A stretch of DNA of 53,285 bases from a bacterium (GTDB lineage: Bacteria > Elusimicrobiota > Elusimicrobia > UBA1565 > UBA9628), in contig JAJZAK010000012.1 of the NCBI GenBank assembly GCA_021799485.1, positions 1 through 53,285 of the forward strand. Reading direction: 5' to 3'. The notes below the pieces were generated by a model. It worked only from the letters and a program-made list of their open reading frames with translations, searched no databases and was not told where the DNA came from. This document shows positions 25,068-33,907 of the stretch, in pieces (position 1 is the first letter of the stretch; every line of letters starts with the position of its first letter). The position numbers and the translations under genes are program-made.

Positions 25068-25073
25068 TAAAGT
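25068..25073 (+). promoter_or_regulatory. possible -10 box TAAAGT for the coiled-coil gene
   Basis: TAAAGT ends eight bases before ATG 25082, the same spacing as stronger boxes elsewhere in the window, but it fits the consensus poorly. The palindrome ACGGACGGCCGT lies just upstream at about 25056-25067. Confidence 0.3.
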
Positions 25074-25081
25074 TAGGCCCT

Positions 25082-27046
25082 ATGGACCCCCGGGACGAGG
25101 AGTCCCTCAAGGAGATCAATAGTCTCGAGGCCGCCAGGCTCGCCATCCGGGGCGCCCTCTCCACGATTCGGGATCTCCAAGAAGCTTGCGCCAAAGCCAA
25201 AGCCGACTGTCAGGAGGAGGCCAACCGCCGCAAGCTCGCGGAAGGAAGGGCGCGGGAGTTGGCGGACGCGATCGCCGATCGCGATGAGAAATCCCGCGCA
25301 TGGCAGGAGGAGCGCCGCCGGCTCCTGGAGCGCGGGGAGGATTGGAAAAACCAGGCGCGGCTCGAAATCCGCGCCGAGGAGAGCGCCCGCGGGGAGGCGG
25401 CCCGGCAGCGCCTGGAGGGAGAGCTCTCGGATTTCAGGCGCGAGATCGCCGCGATGGGCGCTCACGCGGCGGAGCGCCAAGAGGAGCTCCAAAATCTAAG
25501 AAGGCTCCTGGAAAAACGCGAGGAGGAGATCATCGCGGCCGAGCGGGAAAAGCTCGAGGTCGCGGGCGAGGCGGCCAAGCAAGCCGATCTCCTGGCCAAG
25601 CTCCGGGAAGAACGCGACCGCTCCATCACGGTTTCGATCGAGCAGCTCAAGGGCGACATCGGGGAGCGGGACCGCGAGATCGCCGCATTGAAGCGCGAGG
25701 CGCGAGAGAAGGACGGGGAGCTCAAGAGCCTTTCGGAGGAGTTCCATCAGAGACTCGCGGAAAGAGAGGAATCCCTGCTTCGAGGCTTCCGCCTCAAGGA
25801 GCACGAGCTGCGCGAGGCTTATTCGAAGCGCGAGGCGGAACTGCAGGCGTCCTGGGCGGAGCTTGAAAATGGCTTGTGGGCCAGGGCCAAGGAGGCGAGG
25901 GCGAAGCTCGATGGCGAGGCGGAGAAGCATTTCGCCGAGCGGGCCCGGGCTCTCGAGAATCGCGAGGCCGAGATCGAGGCTCTTCGGGAGGCCCGCAAGA
26001 AGGCGCTTGAGGAGGATCATGCCAAGCGCGTTTTGGAGGCGGAGTCCCATTATGCGGAGCTTGAGCGGCGGCTCATTGACGGCTGGGCCGACAAGGAAAA
26101 GAGGCTGCTCAAGCGCTTTCAGGGGGAATTGGCCGCCGAGAAGGAGCTTCTGCGGCGAGAGGCGGATGAGCGCTCGCGCAAGCTGTTCGCGGAGCATGAG
26201 GAGAAGGCGGCGGCCCTCGCCATGCGGGAAGAGAAAGCCGAGGCCGAAGCGCGCTCCCTCAAAGCGAGGCTGCTCGAGGAGGCCGCGTCGAAGGAGGCGG
26301 ACAGGATCCGGCGGCTCGACGAGGCCCTCGCCGCCAAGACCGCGGAGCTTGACGCCCTCCACGCCAAGCGCCTCGCCGAGATGAACGACAAAGAGCGCGC
26401 CCGGGAGGCCGAGCTGCGCGAGAGGGAAGCGGCCCTTTCCGAATCCTTCCGCGCCAAGGAAGAGTCCCTCAAGGAGGAGGCGCGAAAGCTTAGGGCCATG
26501 CTCGTGGACGAAAAGGACAAGGCCTTGAAATCCGAGACGCGGCTGCTGGAGAAGCGCTTCGAGGACCGCGCGAGGGCCCTCGAAGCCGCGCATGCCGCGA
26601 AGCTGGCCGAGCTCGACGCGGCGCGGACGGCGTTCGAGAGCGAGGCCGCGGCGTTCAAACGCCAGCTCGCCGAGGATTACGCTTTAAAGGAGCGGGATCT
26701 CTCCCGCCAGGCTCATATGCGCGAGCAAGCCCTCATGAGGCGGCACCAAGAGGAAATCGAGGAGCAGCGCCGCGGCTTCGCGCTCGAGATCCAAAAAACC
26801 ATGGACGCCGTCGACGAGGCTCGGCGAGCGACGGAAGCGGAATTCTTGCGCCGCGAAAAGGAACTGCTGGTGAAGCAGAACGATCTCATGGAGCGCCGCC
26901 GGGGGCTCGAGACATCCTACGCCGAGAAGCTCAAAACCTTGAGCGAGGAGTTCCGCCGCCGGGAGGCGGATTTCAGGAAAAGGCAGGAGGCGATGATCCA
27001 GGAACTCATTCAAAAGTCGCGTCAGGATCCTCCTCCAAGCCGATAA
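25082..27046 (+). CDS. long coiled-coil protein
   Basis: A 654-aa protein that is coiled coil almost from end to end. It is extremely rich in Glu, Arg, Lys, Ala and Leu, with few Gly or Pro and no membrane segment or signal peptide. Repeated stretches such as AEREKLEVAGEAAKQADLLA and LREREAALSESFRAKEESLK show heptad spacing. There is a single short N-terminal region (DEESLKEINSLEAARLAIRG) that could be a small headpiece. Such proteins act as cytoskeletal filaments, tethers or scaffolds; low complexity prevents assignment to a family. The start at 25082 is the first ATG after a divergent AT-rich promoter region. It is not obviously linked to its neighbours. Confidence 0.75.
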   Translation: MDPRDEESLKEINSLEAARLAIRGALSTIRDLQEACAKAKADCQEEANRRKLAEGRARELADAIADRDEKSRAWQEERRRLLERGEDWKNQARLEIRAEESARGEAARQRLEGELSDFRREIAAMGAHAAERQEELQNLRRLLEKREEEIIAAEREKLEVAGEAAKQADLLAKLREERDRSITVSIEQLKGDIGERDREIAALKREAREKDGELKSLSEEFHQRLAEREESLLRGFRLKEHELREAYSKREAELQASWAELENGLWARAKEARAKLDGEAEKHFAERARALENREAEIEALREARKKALEEDHAKRVLEAESHYAELERRLIDGWADKEKRLLKRFQGELAAEKELLRREADERSRKLFAEHEEKAAALAMREEKAEAEARSLKARLLEEAASKEADRIRRLDEALAAKTAELDALHAKRLAEMNDKERAREAELREREAALSESFRAKEESLKEEARKLRAMLVDEKDKALKSETRLLEKRFEDRARALEAAHAAKLAELDAARTAFESEAAAFKRQLAEDYALKERDLSRQAHMREQALMRRHQEEIEEQRRGFALEIQKTMDAVDEARRATEAEFLRREKELLVKQNDLMERRRGLETSYAEKLKTLSEEFRRREADFRKRQEAMIQELIQKSRQDPPPSR

Positions 27047-27137
27047 CGACGGATGCCCGGCATCATTGACAGAAGCCCGCCATGGTGCTAGATTAGAACC
27101 GTCGGCACCGATAAAATCCGTGCGAGGGAGGTTTTCC

Positions 27138-27395
27138 ATGGCGAATGAAAGCGGTTCTGGGGCGGCTTGGTTTTTAGTGGGAGCGGCGTTGGGCGCGGGC
27201 CTGGGCGTTCTCTTCGCGCCGAGATCCGGCGAGGAGACCCGCGAGGCGCTGGGGGAGTGGCTTCGCGAACGGCGCGATCAGGGATCGGAGTTTTTGGAAA
27301 AAATGAAGGAAAAAATCCCCGAGAAGAAAGAGAAGATCGTCAATGCGTACCGGGCGGGCCGACACGCCTACGAAGAGAGCGGCGCCAAAAGCTGA
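27138..27395 (+). CDS. YtxH-domain small membrane protein
   Basis: An 85-aa protein. The N-terminal glycine-rich helix (AAWFLVGAALGAGLGVLFAP followed by RSGEETRE) is the YtxH signature, with the conserved FAPRSGEETR at the membrane exit. A charged, helical C-terminal half follows (LEKMKEKIPEKKEKIVNAY). Relatives are general-stress or envelope proteins of unclear function. ATG 27138 has GGAGG at 27127-27131 at good spacing; an open frame extending upstream has no conserved content. It is convergent with pilT. Confidence 0.8.
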   Translation: MANESGSGAAWFLVGAALGAGLGVLFAPRSGEETREALGEWLRERRDQGSEFLEKMKEKIPEKKEKIVNAYRAGRHAYEESGAKS

Positions 27396-27399
27396 TCGG

Positions 27400-27415
27400 A
27401 CGCCTTAAAAGGCGT
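27400..27415. terminator. hairpin between convergent ytxH-like and pilT genes
   Basis: ACGCCTT (27400-27406) and AAGGCGT (27409-27415) form a seven-pair stem, with a realistic loop of four after the inner pair opens. It overlaps the pilT stop codon and lies just after the YtxH stop. There is no T-run on either strand, so a terminator role is only a suggestion. Confidence 0.3.
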
Positions 27416-28508
27416 TCTGAGTCAGAGCCGGGGCCGCCTGGGTCGCGGCACTGCCCAGCAGGGAGGGGTTTCTCATGTTGGCGGTCGCCGTTTCTTTGCT
27501 GACGATCCTTTTTTCGAAAAGCTTGGCGAGCCAGGCGTCCTTCGAGACCATCCCGACGTGTCCGCCGGAGAGGATGGCGTCGTTGATCTGCTCGAGCCTG
27601 TTTTCACGGACGAGCTGGCGGGTGGCGGGGGTCGCGATGAGGATGTCGGCCACGAGGACGAGGCCCTTGCGGTCCGATCGCGGCAGGAGCTGCTGGGAGA
27701 TGACGGCGTCCAGGGTCATCGCCAGCTGCTCGCGCAGGCTTTCTTGGGCTTCCAGCGACACCGCGGTGATGATGCGCTGGGCGCTTTTCGCCGCGTCCTT
27801 GGTATGAAGAGTCGTCAGGACGAGATGGCCGGTCTCGGCCGCGAGGAGCGCCGCCATGATCGATTTGGGACTCCGCATCTCGCCGACGCAGATGATGTCG
27901 GGGTCCTGGCGCAGGGAATCCATGAGGCCGTCCTCGAAGGAAGGCGTGTCGAAGCCGACCTCCCGCTGCATGATGACCGAGCGGCCCGGGGGGCCGTTGG
28001 GAATGAGGTTTTCAATAGGGTCCTCGATCGTGACGATCTTGGAGGGCCGGCCGTGAAGGTTGACGTGCTGGAGCATGGCGGCCAAGGTCGTCGATTTGCC
28101 GCTCCCCGTGGCTCCCGTCACGAGGACGATCCCGGCGCGCCGCTCGGTGAGGGTCGCGACGACCGCCGGGAGGCCCAGGTTGGCGAGCGGGGGAATGCTG
28201 CCGAGGAGAAGACGTATCGTGGCCGAATAGCTGCCCAGGGACTGGCACACGTTGAAGCGGTAGCGGCCCTGGCCCGCGATCGAGTAGGAGAAATTGGCGC
28301 GCTGCTCGGTTTGGAGCGTTTTGCGGTGCTCGTCCGTCATCGCGGGGTCGAGGATTTCCCGGAGGGCCTTGGCGTCCAGAGGCGGGTGCTGAAGGGGGGT
28401 CATTTCGCCCGCGACCCGCGCCATGGGGGGAAGTCCGGCGACCAAGTGCAGGTCGGAGCCGTTGAGGGCGTGGACTTCCTTGAGCAGCCCTTGGATGTTG
28501 GCGGGCAT
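27405..28508 (-). CDS. pilT: PilT-type twitching/retraction ATPase
   Basis: A hexameric cytoplasmic ATPase (367 aa) that powers type IV pilus retraction or a related machine. It has the PilT N-terminal fold (LNGSDLHLVAGLPPMARVAG), Walker A GATGSGKST at about 132-140, the Asp box TIEDPIE, Walker B DPDIICVGEMRSP and the His box GHLVLTTLHTKDA. Canonical PilT has AIRLTLAAAETGHLVF and an AIRNLIRE motif; the sequence here departs from these (SIMAALLAAETGHLVLTTL is kept, the C-terminal motif is not obvious), so PilU or a divergent PilT is possible. No other pilus gene is in the window, which is common for pilT paralogues. Confidence 0.85.
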   Translation of the reverse strand: MPANIQGLLKEVHALNGSDLHLVAGLPPMARVAGEMTPLQHPPLDAKALREILDPAMTDEHRKTLQTEQRANFSYSIAGQGRYRFNVCQSLGSYSATIRLLLGSIPPLANLGLPAVVATLTERRAGIVLVTGATGSGKSTTLAAMLQHVNLHGRPSKIVTIEDPIENLIPNGPPGRSVIMQREVGFDTPSFEDGLMDSLRQDPDIICVGEMRSPKSIMAALLAAETGHLVLTTLHTKDAAKSAQRIITAVSLEAQESLREQLAMTLDAVISQQLLPRSDRKGLVLVADILIATPATRQLVRENRLEQINDAILSGGHVGMVSKDAWLAKLFEKRIVSKETATANMRNPSLLGSAATQAAPALTQNAF

Positions 28509-28584
28509 TGAGGTAACGGGCTAAAGAGTAGCCGGTGGCGATGAAAAAATCAAGACAAAAGTTGGTAAACGGGGCGGCAAGACG

Positions 28585-29484
28585 GTGAAAATCCTGATCG
28601 CCGGCGGGACCGGCTTCATCGGCTCGGCGGCGGCCGGGGAGATGGCCCGGAGCGGCCACGAGGTCGTCATTCTAAGCCGCCGGCCGCCGCGGCGCGGAGC
28701 GCCTTACCGCCAGGAATTGTGGGACGGCCTTCATGCCGATTCCTGCGCGCGCGCCCTGGAAGGGGCGGATGCGATCGTCAATCTGGCCGGCGCCCCGGTC
28801 GCCCCGGGCCGCTGGGGAGCCGCCCGCAAAAAGGATCTTGTCGCGAGCCGCGTCGGAGCCACCCGCGCCCTCGTGGAGGCGATTCGCCGCGCCTCACGCA
28901 GGCCCGCCGTCCTCGTCAACGCCTCGGCGGTGGGCTACTATGGAGATTGCGGAGATGATTTTCTCTACGAGGAGTCTCCGCCGGGACAAGGCTTCCTCTG
29001 CGATCTGGCCCTGGCTTGGGAGGCGGCCGCCTCCGAGGCGTCGGCGTTCGGGGTCCGGGTCGTCAAGCTCCGCATCGGGATGGTCCTTCACCAAGACGGC
29101 GGGGCGTTGGCGCGGATGATTCCCGCCTTCCGCGCCTTTTTAGGAGGTCCTTTGGGGACGGGGCGCCAGTGGGTGCCGTGGATCGCGCGCGAGGATTTGG
29201 CGGCGCTCATCGCCCACGCGGTCTCCCAACCCGTCGAGGGAGCGGTCAACGCCGCGGCGCCCGACCCGGCGACCAACGCCGATTTCTCCCGAGCTCTGGC
29301 CCGGGCGCTCGGGCGCCCCTGCTGGCTCGGCCTCCCGGCCGCGGCGCTGCGAATCGCCTTCGGCCAGATGGCGGACGAAATCCTGCTCGCGAGCCAGCGG
29401 GTCTTTCCCCGCAGGGCCCTCGGCTCCGGCTTTGCCTTTCGCTACCGGGATCTCGACGCGGCGCTCAAGGCCGCGCTGGAATAA
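28585..29484 (+). CDS. TIGR01777-type SDR epimerase (SDR39U1 family)
   Basis: A 299-aa NAD(P)-binding protein of the extended short-chain dehydrogenase group. The N-terminal dinucleotide motif is ILIAGGTGFIG, followed by WDGLHADSCARALEGADAIV and NLAGAPVAPGRW. LVNASAVGYYGDCGDD and FLCDLALAWEAAA are hallmarks of the TIGR01777/YfcH subfamily. A C-terminal DUF1731 region (LPAAALRIAFGQMADEILLA followed by SQRVFPRRAL) completes it. The substrate is unknown for this family. GTG at 28585 starts the beta1 strand directly. It stands alone between minus-strand genes. Confidence 0.88.
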   Translation: MKILIAGGTGFIGSAAAGEMARSGHEVVILSRRPPRRGAPYRQELWDGLHADSCARALEGADAIVNLAGAPVAPGRWGAARKKDLVASRVGATRALVEAIRRASRRPAVLVNASAVGYYGDCGDDFLYEESPPGQGFLCDLALAWEAAASEASAFGVRVVKLRIGMVLHQDGGALARMIPAFRAFLGGPLGTGRQWVPWIAREDLAALIAHAVSQPVEGAVNAAAPDPATNADFSRALARALGRPCWLGLPAAALRIAFGQMADEILLASQRVFPRRALGSGFAFRYRDLDAALKAALE

Positions 29485-29502
29485 CGCCTCGGGAGCGGCG
29501 AT

Positions 29503-30618
29503 TTAATTCATGAGGGCGGACAAGCCCTCGGACTCCTCTCCCACCGCCTCCGCCACGGCGTCGCAGGTGAGCTTGCCGCGGTAGACGTTGATTCCCCGAG
29601 CGAGCGCCGGATCGTTGCGCGCCGCCTCCTCGAGCCCCTCGCCGGCGATCGCCCGGGCGTAGCCCAGGCTCGCGTTCGTGAGGGCGTAGGTCGAGGTGTG
29701 CGGAACCGACCCCGGGATGTTGGGAACGGCGTAGTGGAGGACGCCGTGCTTGACGAGCACCGGGCGGTCGTGGCTCGTCTCCTCGCAGGTTTCGATGGAT
29801 CCTCCCTGGTCGATCGCGACGTCGACCAAGACGGCGCCGGGGCGCATGCGCTTGACCATCGCCTCGGTGACGAGCTTGGGGGCTTTCGCCCCGGGGATGA
29901 GGACGGCCCCGATCACGCAGTCGGCCTCGACGACGGCCTTGGTGATGTTCTCCTCGTGGCTCATGAGCGTCGTGACGGCATTGCCGAAGATCTCCTCGAG
30001 ATAGGCGAGCCGCTTCTGGGAAACGTCGAGAATATTGACCCGCGCGCCCATGCCGACGGCGATCTTGGCCGCGTTCGTCCCGACGACGCCTCCGCCCACG
30101 ATCGTGACGGTCCCCCGGCTCGTGCCGGGGACGCCGCCCAGCAGGACGCCGCGCCCGCCCGGATGCTTCTCGAGGAAATGCGCCCCGACCTGGACGCTCA
30201 TCTTTCCCGCGACTTCGCTCATGGGGGTCAGGAGGGGAAGGCTGCCGTCGTCGGTCTGGATCGTTTCGTAGGCAACCGCCCGGACCCCGGACTTCTGGAG
30301 GAAGCGCACCAAACCCGGGTTGGAGGCGAGGTGAAGATAGGTATAGAGGATCTGGCCCTCGTGGAAAAACCGGTATTCCTCCTGGAGAGGCTCCTTGACC
30401 TTGATGATCATGTCGCTCTCGTCGAAGAGCCCCTGCTTATCGGCGACGATGGCCGCTCCGGCGGCCTTATATTCCTCGTCGGTGACGCCGGATCCGACGC
30501 CGGCGCCCTTTTCGACGAGGACTTTGTGGCCGTCCTGGATCAGGGCGCGCGCCCCGCCCGGCACCAGGGAGACGCGGTATTCGTGGTTCTTGATTTCCTT
30601 TGGGACACCGATGTTCAT
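29503..30618 (-). CDS. ald: alanine dehydrogenase
   Basis: NAD-dependent interconversion of L-alanine with pyruvate and ammonia; cytoplasmic, 371 aa, the usual length. The N-terminus [20 protein letters not shown] is close to textbook, with the substrate-binding Arg and Lys region. [11 protein letters not shown] carries the catalytic His, and [20 protein letters not shown] is the NAD-binding glycine motif. [20 protein letters not shown] is a further conserved block. It is 15 bases downstream of a thioredoxin-like lipoprotein gene on the same strand and probably shares its promoter. Confidence 0.96.
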   Translation of the reverse strand: MNIGVPKEIKNHEYRVSLVPGGARALIQDGHKVLVEKGAGVGSGVTDEEYKAAGAAIVADKQGLFDESDMIIKVKEPLQEEYRFFHEGQILYTYLHLASNPGLVRFLQKSGVRAVAYETIQTDDGSLPLLTPMSEVAGKMSVQVGAHFLEKHPGGRGVLLGGVPGTSRGTVTIVGGGVVGTNAAKIAVGMGARVNILDVSQKRLAYLEEIFGNAVTTLMSHEENITKAVVEADCVIGAVLIPGAKAPKLVTEAMVKRMRPGAVLVDVAIDQGGSIETCEETSHDRPVLVKHGVLHYAVPNIPGSVPHTSTYALTNASLGYARAIAGEGLEEAARNDPALARGINVYRGKLTCDAVAEAVGEESEGLSALMN

Positions 30619-30633
30619 GGTAGGGCTCCTTTT

Positions 30634-31101
30634 TTAAGGCAGTCCGTAGGCCGCGGCGAGTTCCGGGAGGCTTTCAAGCCCCATCGGCATTCCCGCGGCC
30701 TCGTTGAGAATGCGGCCATGGGGGTCCGTCACGAAAAAATAAGGGGTCCCTTCGACGCGCAAGTCCCCGGCGGGATCGAGGAGCGTGTCGGGGCCGAAGG
30801 CCCTCGCGAAGCGCCGGACGGCGGCCGGCTCGTCCATCCCGACGACGATGCGGGTCGCGACGCCGCGGGAGGCGAGGTAGCGCCGCAACTGGAGGATGAC
30901 GGGGGAGGCCATGTGGCAGGCGCCGCACCATGGGGCGACGTAGACGGTGAGGCATTTAGGGGCGGGGCAGGAGGCCAAGGACGGGGCGGTCTTTCCCTCC
31001 AGCATGGGCAGGCGCAGCGGCGGCATTATATTGGTCTGGGATTGGCTGGAGCAGGCCGCGGCCAAGGCGAGGCAGGCGACGACGATCAGACGCGGCCGCA
31101 T
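30634..31101 (-). CDS. thioredoxin-fold lipoprotein
   Basis: A 155-aa exported lipoprotein with signal LIVVACLALAAAC (lipobox AAAC, Cys at about 17). The thioredoxin domain has the active site VAPWCGACHMASP (Cys-Gly-Ala-Cys), and the cis-Pro loop is VEGTPYFFVTDPHG. Two further cysteines (SCPAPKC) precede the active site. It probably reduces or forms disulfides in the periplasm (TlpA/DsbE-like). A TAGAAT box ends six bases before its ATG, so the mRNA is likely leaderless. Alanine dehydrogenase follows in the same transcript, an unusual partner. Confidence 0.85.
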   Translation of the reverse strand: MRPRLIVVACLALAAACSSQSQTNIMPPLRLPMLEGKTAPSLASCPAPKCLTVYVAPWCGACHMASPVILQLRRYLASRGVATRIVVGMDEPAAVRRFARAFGPDTLLDPAGDLRVEGTPYFFVTDPHGRILNEAAGMPMGLESLPELAAAYGLP

Positions 31102-31107
31102 TTTTTA

Positions 31108-31113
31108 ATTCTA
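31108..31113 (-). promoter_or_regulatory. extended -10 promoter (TGCTAGAAT), near-leaderless
   Basis: On the minus strand TAGAAT is preceded by TGC, giving an extended -10, and ends six bases before the ATG of the thioredoxin lipoprotein gene. Confidence 0.55.
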
Positions 31114-31156
31114 GCACATGGGACGTCGGGAGATTTTTGAATAAGGCGCAGTATGA

Positions 31157-31162
31157 TATAAT
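31157..31162 (+). promoter_or_regulatory. consensus -10 box (TATAAT) for the SPFH lipoprotein gene
   Basis: A perfect TATAAT with a poor -35 candidate (TTTTTG, 31134-31139) 17 bp upstream. Unlike the leaderless cases, it is about 46 bases ahead of the start, which has its own Shine-Dalgarno sequence. Confidence 0.6.
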
Positions 31163-31208
31163 CGCGGTTGAAGTCGTGATGGCAATGTTGACTCCCAAGG
31201 AGATGACG

Positions 31209-32036
31209 ATGAGACGAATGCTTGGTCTGGCGATGGCCATCGGAGCCGCTTTCCCTCTTCTTCTATCAGGCTGCGCGATCGTGAGCTCGGGCTTTGCGGG
31301 CGTCGAGTGGGCGCCCAGCCAGGGAACGATCAAAAAGGCCCTCCCCGAAGGTTTCCATCTCGTTTCTCCGTTCGCGACGATTTATTACTACGACCTGCGC
31401 CAGCAGGAGCGCCAGGCCAGCCTCGAGGTCCAGGCTTCGGACGGCCTGACTCTTCTGTTGATGACTTCCGTGCTCTACCGTCCCAATCCGAACCGCCTCT
31501 ACGAGCTGCAGACCAGCCTCGGCCCCAACTACTACGACGTGCTCATCGCGCCCCTCCTGGGAAGCGTCGCCCGCAAGATCGTCGGCCAGTATAGGCCCGA
31601 GGACGTGTGGTCGAAGAAGCGCCAGGAGGTCGAGACGGAGCTCCTGGAAGCCCTCAAGGCCCAGGTCGCGGGCCAGCCCATCTACATCGACGCCGTCGTG
31701 ATCCGGACCGTCCGTCTGCCGAGGACGCTCCAGGAAGCGATCGACCGCAAGTTGCAAGAGCAGCAGCGCGCCCAGGAGATGCAGTACGTCCTCGACCGCG
31801 AGGAGCAGGAGGCGAAGAGAAAGGAGATCGAGGCCAACGGCATCGCCAACTACCAGAGGATCATCAACAAGACGCTGACTCCGGAGCTGCTTGAGTGGAA
31901 GCAGGTCAACGCGATGGAGCAGATCTCCTTGTCCCCGAACGCCAAGACGATACTATATGGCAGCAACGGCAAGGGCGGGCTCCCTCTCATCGTCAACACC
32001 GGCGGCGAGTCCAAGGAAGCTGGACGCCGGCAGTAA
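31209..32036 (+). CDS. SPFH/prohibitin-like lipoprotein
   Basis: A 275-aa protein with a lipoprotein signal (MRRMLGLAMAIGAAFPLLLS, then GC) and a prohibitin-homology domain: GTIKKALPEGFHLVSPFATI, YYYDLRQQERQASLEVQASD, LTLLLMTSVLYRPNPN. A helical region rich in Gln and Glu follows (DRKLQEQQRAQEMQYVLDRE). SPFH proteins form ring or cage scaffolds on membranes. A lipobox instead of the usual transmembrane anchor suggests a periplasmic outer-face version. The start is set by AAGGAG at 31197-31202; ATG 31209 has proper spacing, whereas ATG 31203 abuts it and upstream in-frame codons precede no signal. Confidence 0.82.
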   Translation: MRRMLGLAMAIGAAFPLLLSGCAIVSSGFAGVEWAPSQGTIKKALPEGFHLVSPFATIYYYDLRQQERQASLEVQASDGLTLLLMTSVLYRPNPNRLYELQTSLGPNYYDVLIAPLLGSVARKIVGQYRPEDVWSKKRQEVETELLEALKAQVAGQPIYIDAVVIRTVRLPRTLQEAIDRKLQEQQRAQEMQYVLDREEQEAKRKEIEANGIANYQRIINKTLTPELLEWKQVNAMEQISLSPNAKTILYGSNGKGGLPLIVNTGGESKEAGRRQ

Positions 32037-32037
32037 C

Positions 32038-32129
32038 ATCCCGGCGAAGGCCGGATCCCTCCAATCTTCGTTGCCCGTAGTTTCTAGTAGGAAATAACCG
32101 GGCGCAACACTAGGCTTCTGCTTGAAGCC
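32038..32129. repeat. small inverted repeats in the 3' region after the SPFH gene
   Basis: ATCCCGGCGAAGGCCGGATCC (about 32039-32058) is an imperfect inverted repeat. It resembles the dispersed CCCG-loop-CGGG elements common in many genomes. A separate hairpin, GGCTTC (32113-32118) with GAAGCC (32124-32129), has a five-base loop. No T-run follows either one. They lie between the ends of two convergent genes and may end transcription or be decayed repeats. Confidence 0.4.
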
Positions 32130-32166
32130 GGGCGAGGCGATGACCGCCGGTTCTTCCGCCGCGATG

Positions 32167-32814
32167 TTAGAGCGGAGCGCTGTCGCAGGGGCCCGTCGCG
32201 TAGACCGCCCATTTGTAGTGCACGAACGAGTCCTCGTTGTAATACCAGCGCACCGTGATGTGGCCGCTGTTGCCGAACTTGGAGGCTTCGCTGGCGACGT
32301 AGGCCGAGGCGCCACCGGGGCCCTCGCTCGTGTAGGAGAAGTCGGCGTGGTCGAAATGATAATCGTTGAGGAGCATGTCGGGGCCGACGACGTCGTCGCC
32401 GGAGCCGGCCCTGGCCGTCGGAGTCGGCGGCTCCGTTTTGGTTCCCGAGCTCACGAGCACCGTATGGACGTATCGCGCCTGGACCTGGAGAGTCCGGGCG
32501 TTGGTGAGGATGTTGGCCGTCGCCCGCGTGCCGTCGTTGGTGTCCGGCTGCTGGCGTCGGAAGTTCGACTGGCGGGACTCTCCCGTCTTGTCCAGGGGAG
32601 TGATGAGGAAATTCTTGAGCGTGCAATCCCCGATGACGCTGTTGACCTCGATGCTGAGAATGCCGTCCGGGCGCAGCGCCCAGCTTCCGTGAGACTTGCC
32701 CTTCACGTTGTCGGTGAGGGTGACGTCCTCGGGGGCGCGCGTCACGATCTGGGGCTGGGAGCAGGCAGCGGCGAGGGCGAACGAGGCAAGGGCAAGCGAA
32801 CGGTTGGTTTGCAT
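32167..32814 (-). CDS. lipoprotein of unknown function
   Basis: A 215-aa exported lipoprotein (signal SLALASFALAAAC, lipobox AAAC). The mature part is beta-rich, with Thr, Asn and Asp (LSIEVNSVIGDCTLKNFLIT; ASKFGNSGHITVRWYYNEDS). It contains two further cysteines that could pair (GDC near the start, PCD at the end). No domain is recognised. The ATG at 32814 is preferred to the one three codons upstream because a TATAAT box ends eight bases before it. The gene is divergent from the RhaT-like transporter. Confidence 0.65.
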   Translation of the reverse strand: MQTNRSLALASFALAAACSQPQIVTRAPEDVTLTDNVKGKSHGSWALRPDGILSIEVNSVIGDCTLKNFLITPLDKTGESRQSNFRRQQPDTNDGTRATANILTNARTLQVQARYVHTVLVSSGTKTEPPTPTARAGSGDDVVGPDMLLNDYHFDHADFSYTSEGPGGASAYVASEASKFGNSGHITVRWYYNEDSFVHYKWAVYATGPCDSAPL

Positions 32815-32822
32815 GCTCCGCA

Positions 32823-32828
32823 ATTATA
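32823..32828 (-). promoter_or_regulatory. -10 box TATAAT for a leaderless transcript
   Basis: A perfect TATAAT on the minus strand ends exactly eight bases before the ATG of the lipoprotein gene. The start three codons upstream would overlap the box itself, which supports the shorter start. Confidence 0.65.
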
Positions 32829-32857
32829 GTATTTTATCTGGGGAAAACCCGATATCT

Positions 32858-33907
32858 ATGAGCGTGATCGGCGCGCTGCTTTTGATCCTCGTGGCGGGAG
32901 TCGTCAACGGCTCCTACGCCTTGCCGTCCAAATACATGGGCCGGTGGAGGTTCGAGAATATCTGGCTTCAATTCGCGCTCTGGACCTTCGTCATTCTGCC
33001 CTGGACGCTGATGCTTCTCGTGGAGCCGGACATCATCGGGATTTATCGCGCGGCTCCGTCTTCCCTCCTGCGTCTCATGCTGGCGGGCGGGTTCGCTTTC
33101 GGCGTCGGCCAAGTCTGCTTCGCCTTGGCGTTCGACATGATTGGAATGGGCTTGAGCTTCGTCATCAACGTGGGCCTGGGCATGAGCCTGGGTTTCCTGC
33201 TGCCGCTCTTGATCCAGCATCCGCGTGAAATCCCCACTCCGTTCGGGCTCGCGACTCTCTTGGGAACGGCCCTCGCCATCCTCGGCCTGCTCTTCTCCAA
33301 TCACGCGGGCCGGCTGCGCGATCGGGAGCGCAAGAAAGTCGAGGCGCCTGGAAACATGAAGGGCGGCGCCTTGCAAGCGCGCGGCCGCAGGCACGCGACG
33401 GGCGTTCTTCTGACCGTCCTGACGGGCCTCACCTCGGCGGGCCAAAACGCGGTGTTTTCAATGACGGCGGGCCTGCAGCAGTTGGCGGCACGGATGGGAG
33501 CCGATTCCTTCGCGGCGTCAAGCATCCTATGGCCGGGGTTTCTTTCGAGCGCCTTTGTCCCCTTCGCCTTCTATACCTTGTATCTTCACCGGAGGAACCG
33601 GTCGTTCGCGCTCTATAAGGATGCCGGTTCCGCGAAGTATCATTTCTTCGCCGTTCTGATGGGCGTGGGGTGGTACGGTTCGCTCGCGCTCTACAGCAAG
33701 GCCTCGCAGATGATCGGCGCCCTGGGCCCCTTGGCGGGGTGGCCGATGTTCATGGCGCTGATCATCCTGACGTCGAATTTTTGGGGGTGGCGGCACGGCG
33801 AATGGGAGGATTCCGGGGCCTCGGCCCAGCGCGTCATCAAATGGGGGCTGGCCTGTTTGGTGGGCTCGGTCGTCGTCCTCGGTTGCGGGGCCTCGCTCCG
33901 CGGCTAA
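32858..33907 (+). CDS. RhaT-like sugar/proton symporter family protein
   Basis: A 349-aa membrane protein with about ten helices. The N-terminus (LLLILVAGVVNGSYALPSKY, MGRWRFENIWLQFALWTFVI) carries the N-G-S/T-x-x-x-P-x-K and W-x-x-E-N motifs that define the L-rhamnose/H+ symporter (RhaT) family, and its length matches. The substrate may be another sugar, as no rhamnose catabolic gene is nearby. ATG 32858 begins the first helix; an open frame extends upstream but is only antisense to the lipoprotein gene. Its TAA overlaps the TAG of the convergent MFS gene (CTAA). Confidence 0.8.
   Translation: MSVIGALLLILVAGVVNGSYALPSKYMGRWRFENIWLQFALWTFVILPWTLMLLVEPDIIGIYRAAPSSLLRLMLAGGFAFGVGQVCFALAFDMIGMGLSFVINVGLGMSLGFLLPLLIQHPREIPTPFGLATLLGTALAILGLLFSNHAGRLRDRERKKVEAPGNMKGGALQARGRRHATGVLLTVLTGLTSAGQNAVFSMTAGLQQLAARMGADSFAASSILWPGFLSSAFVPFAFYTLYLHRRNRSFALYKDAGSAKYHFFAVLMGVGWYGSLALYSKASQMIGALGPLAGWPMFMALIILTSNFWGWRHGEWEDSGASAQRVIKWGLACLVGSVVVLGCGASLRG

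Noticed and set aside
27405-28508. Type IV pilus gene cluster
   Set aside because: Only a PilT-type ATPase is present; no pilin, PilB, PilC or secretin in the window.
32038-32129. Intrinsic terminator after the SPFH gene
   Set aside because: Two hairpins are present but neither is followed by a T-run; listed only as small inverted repeats.
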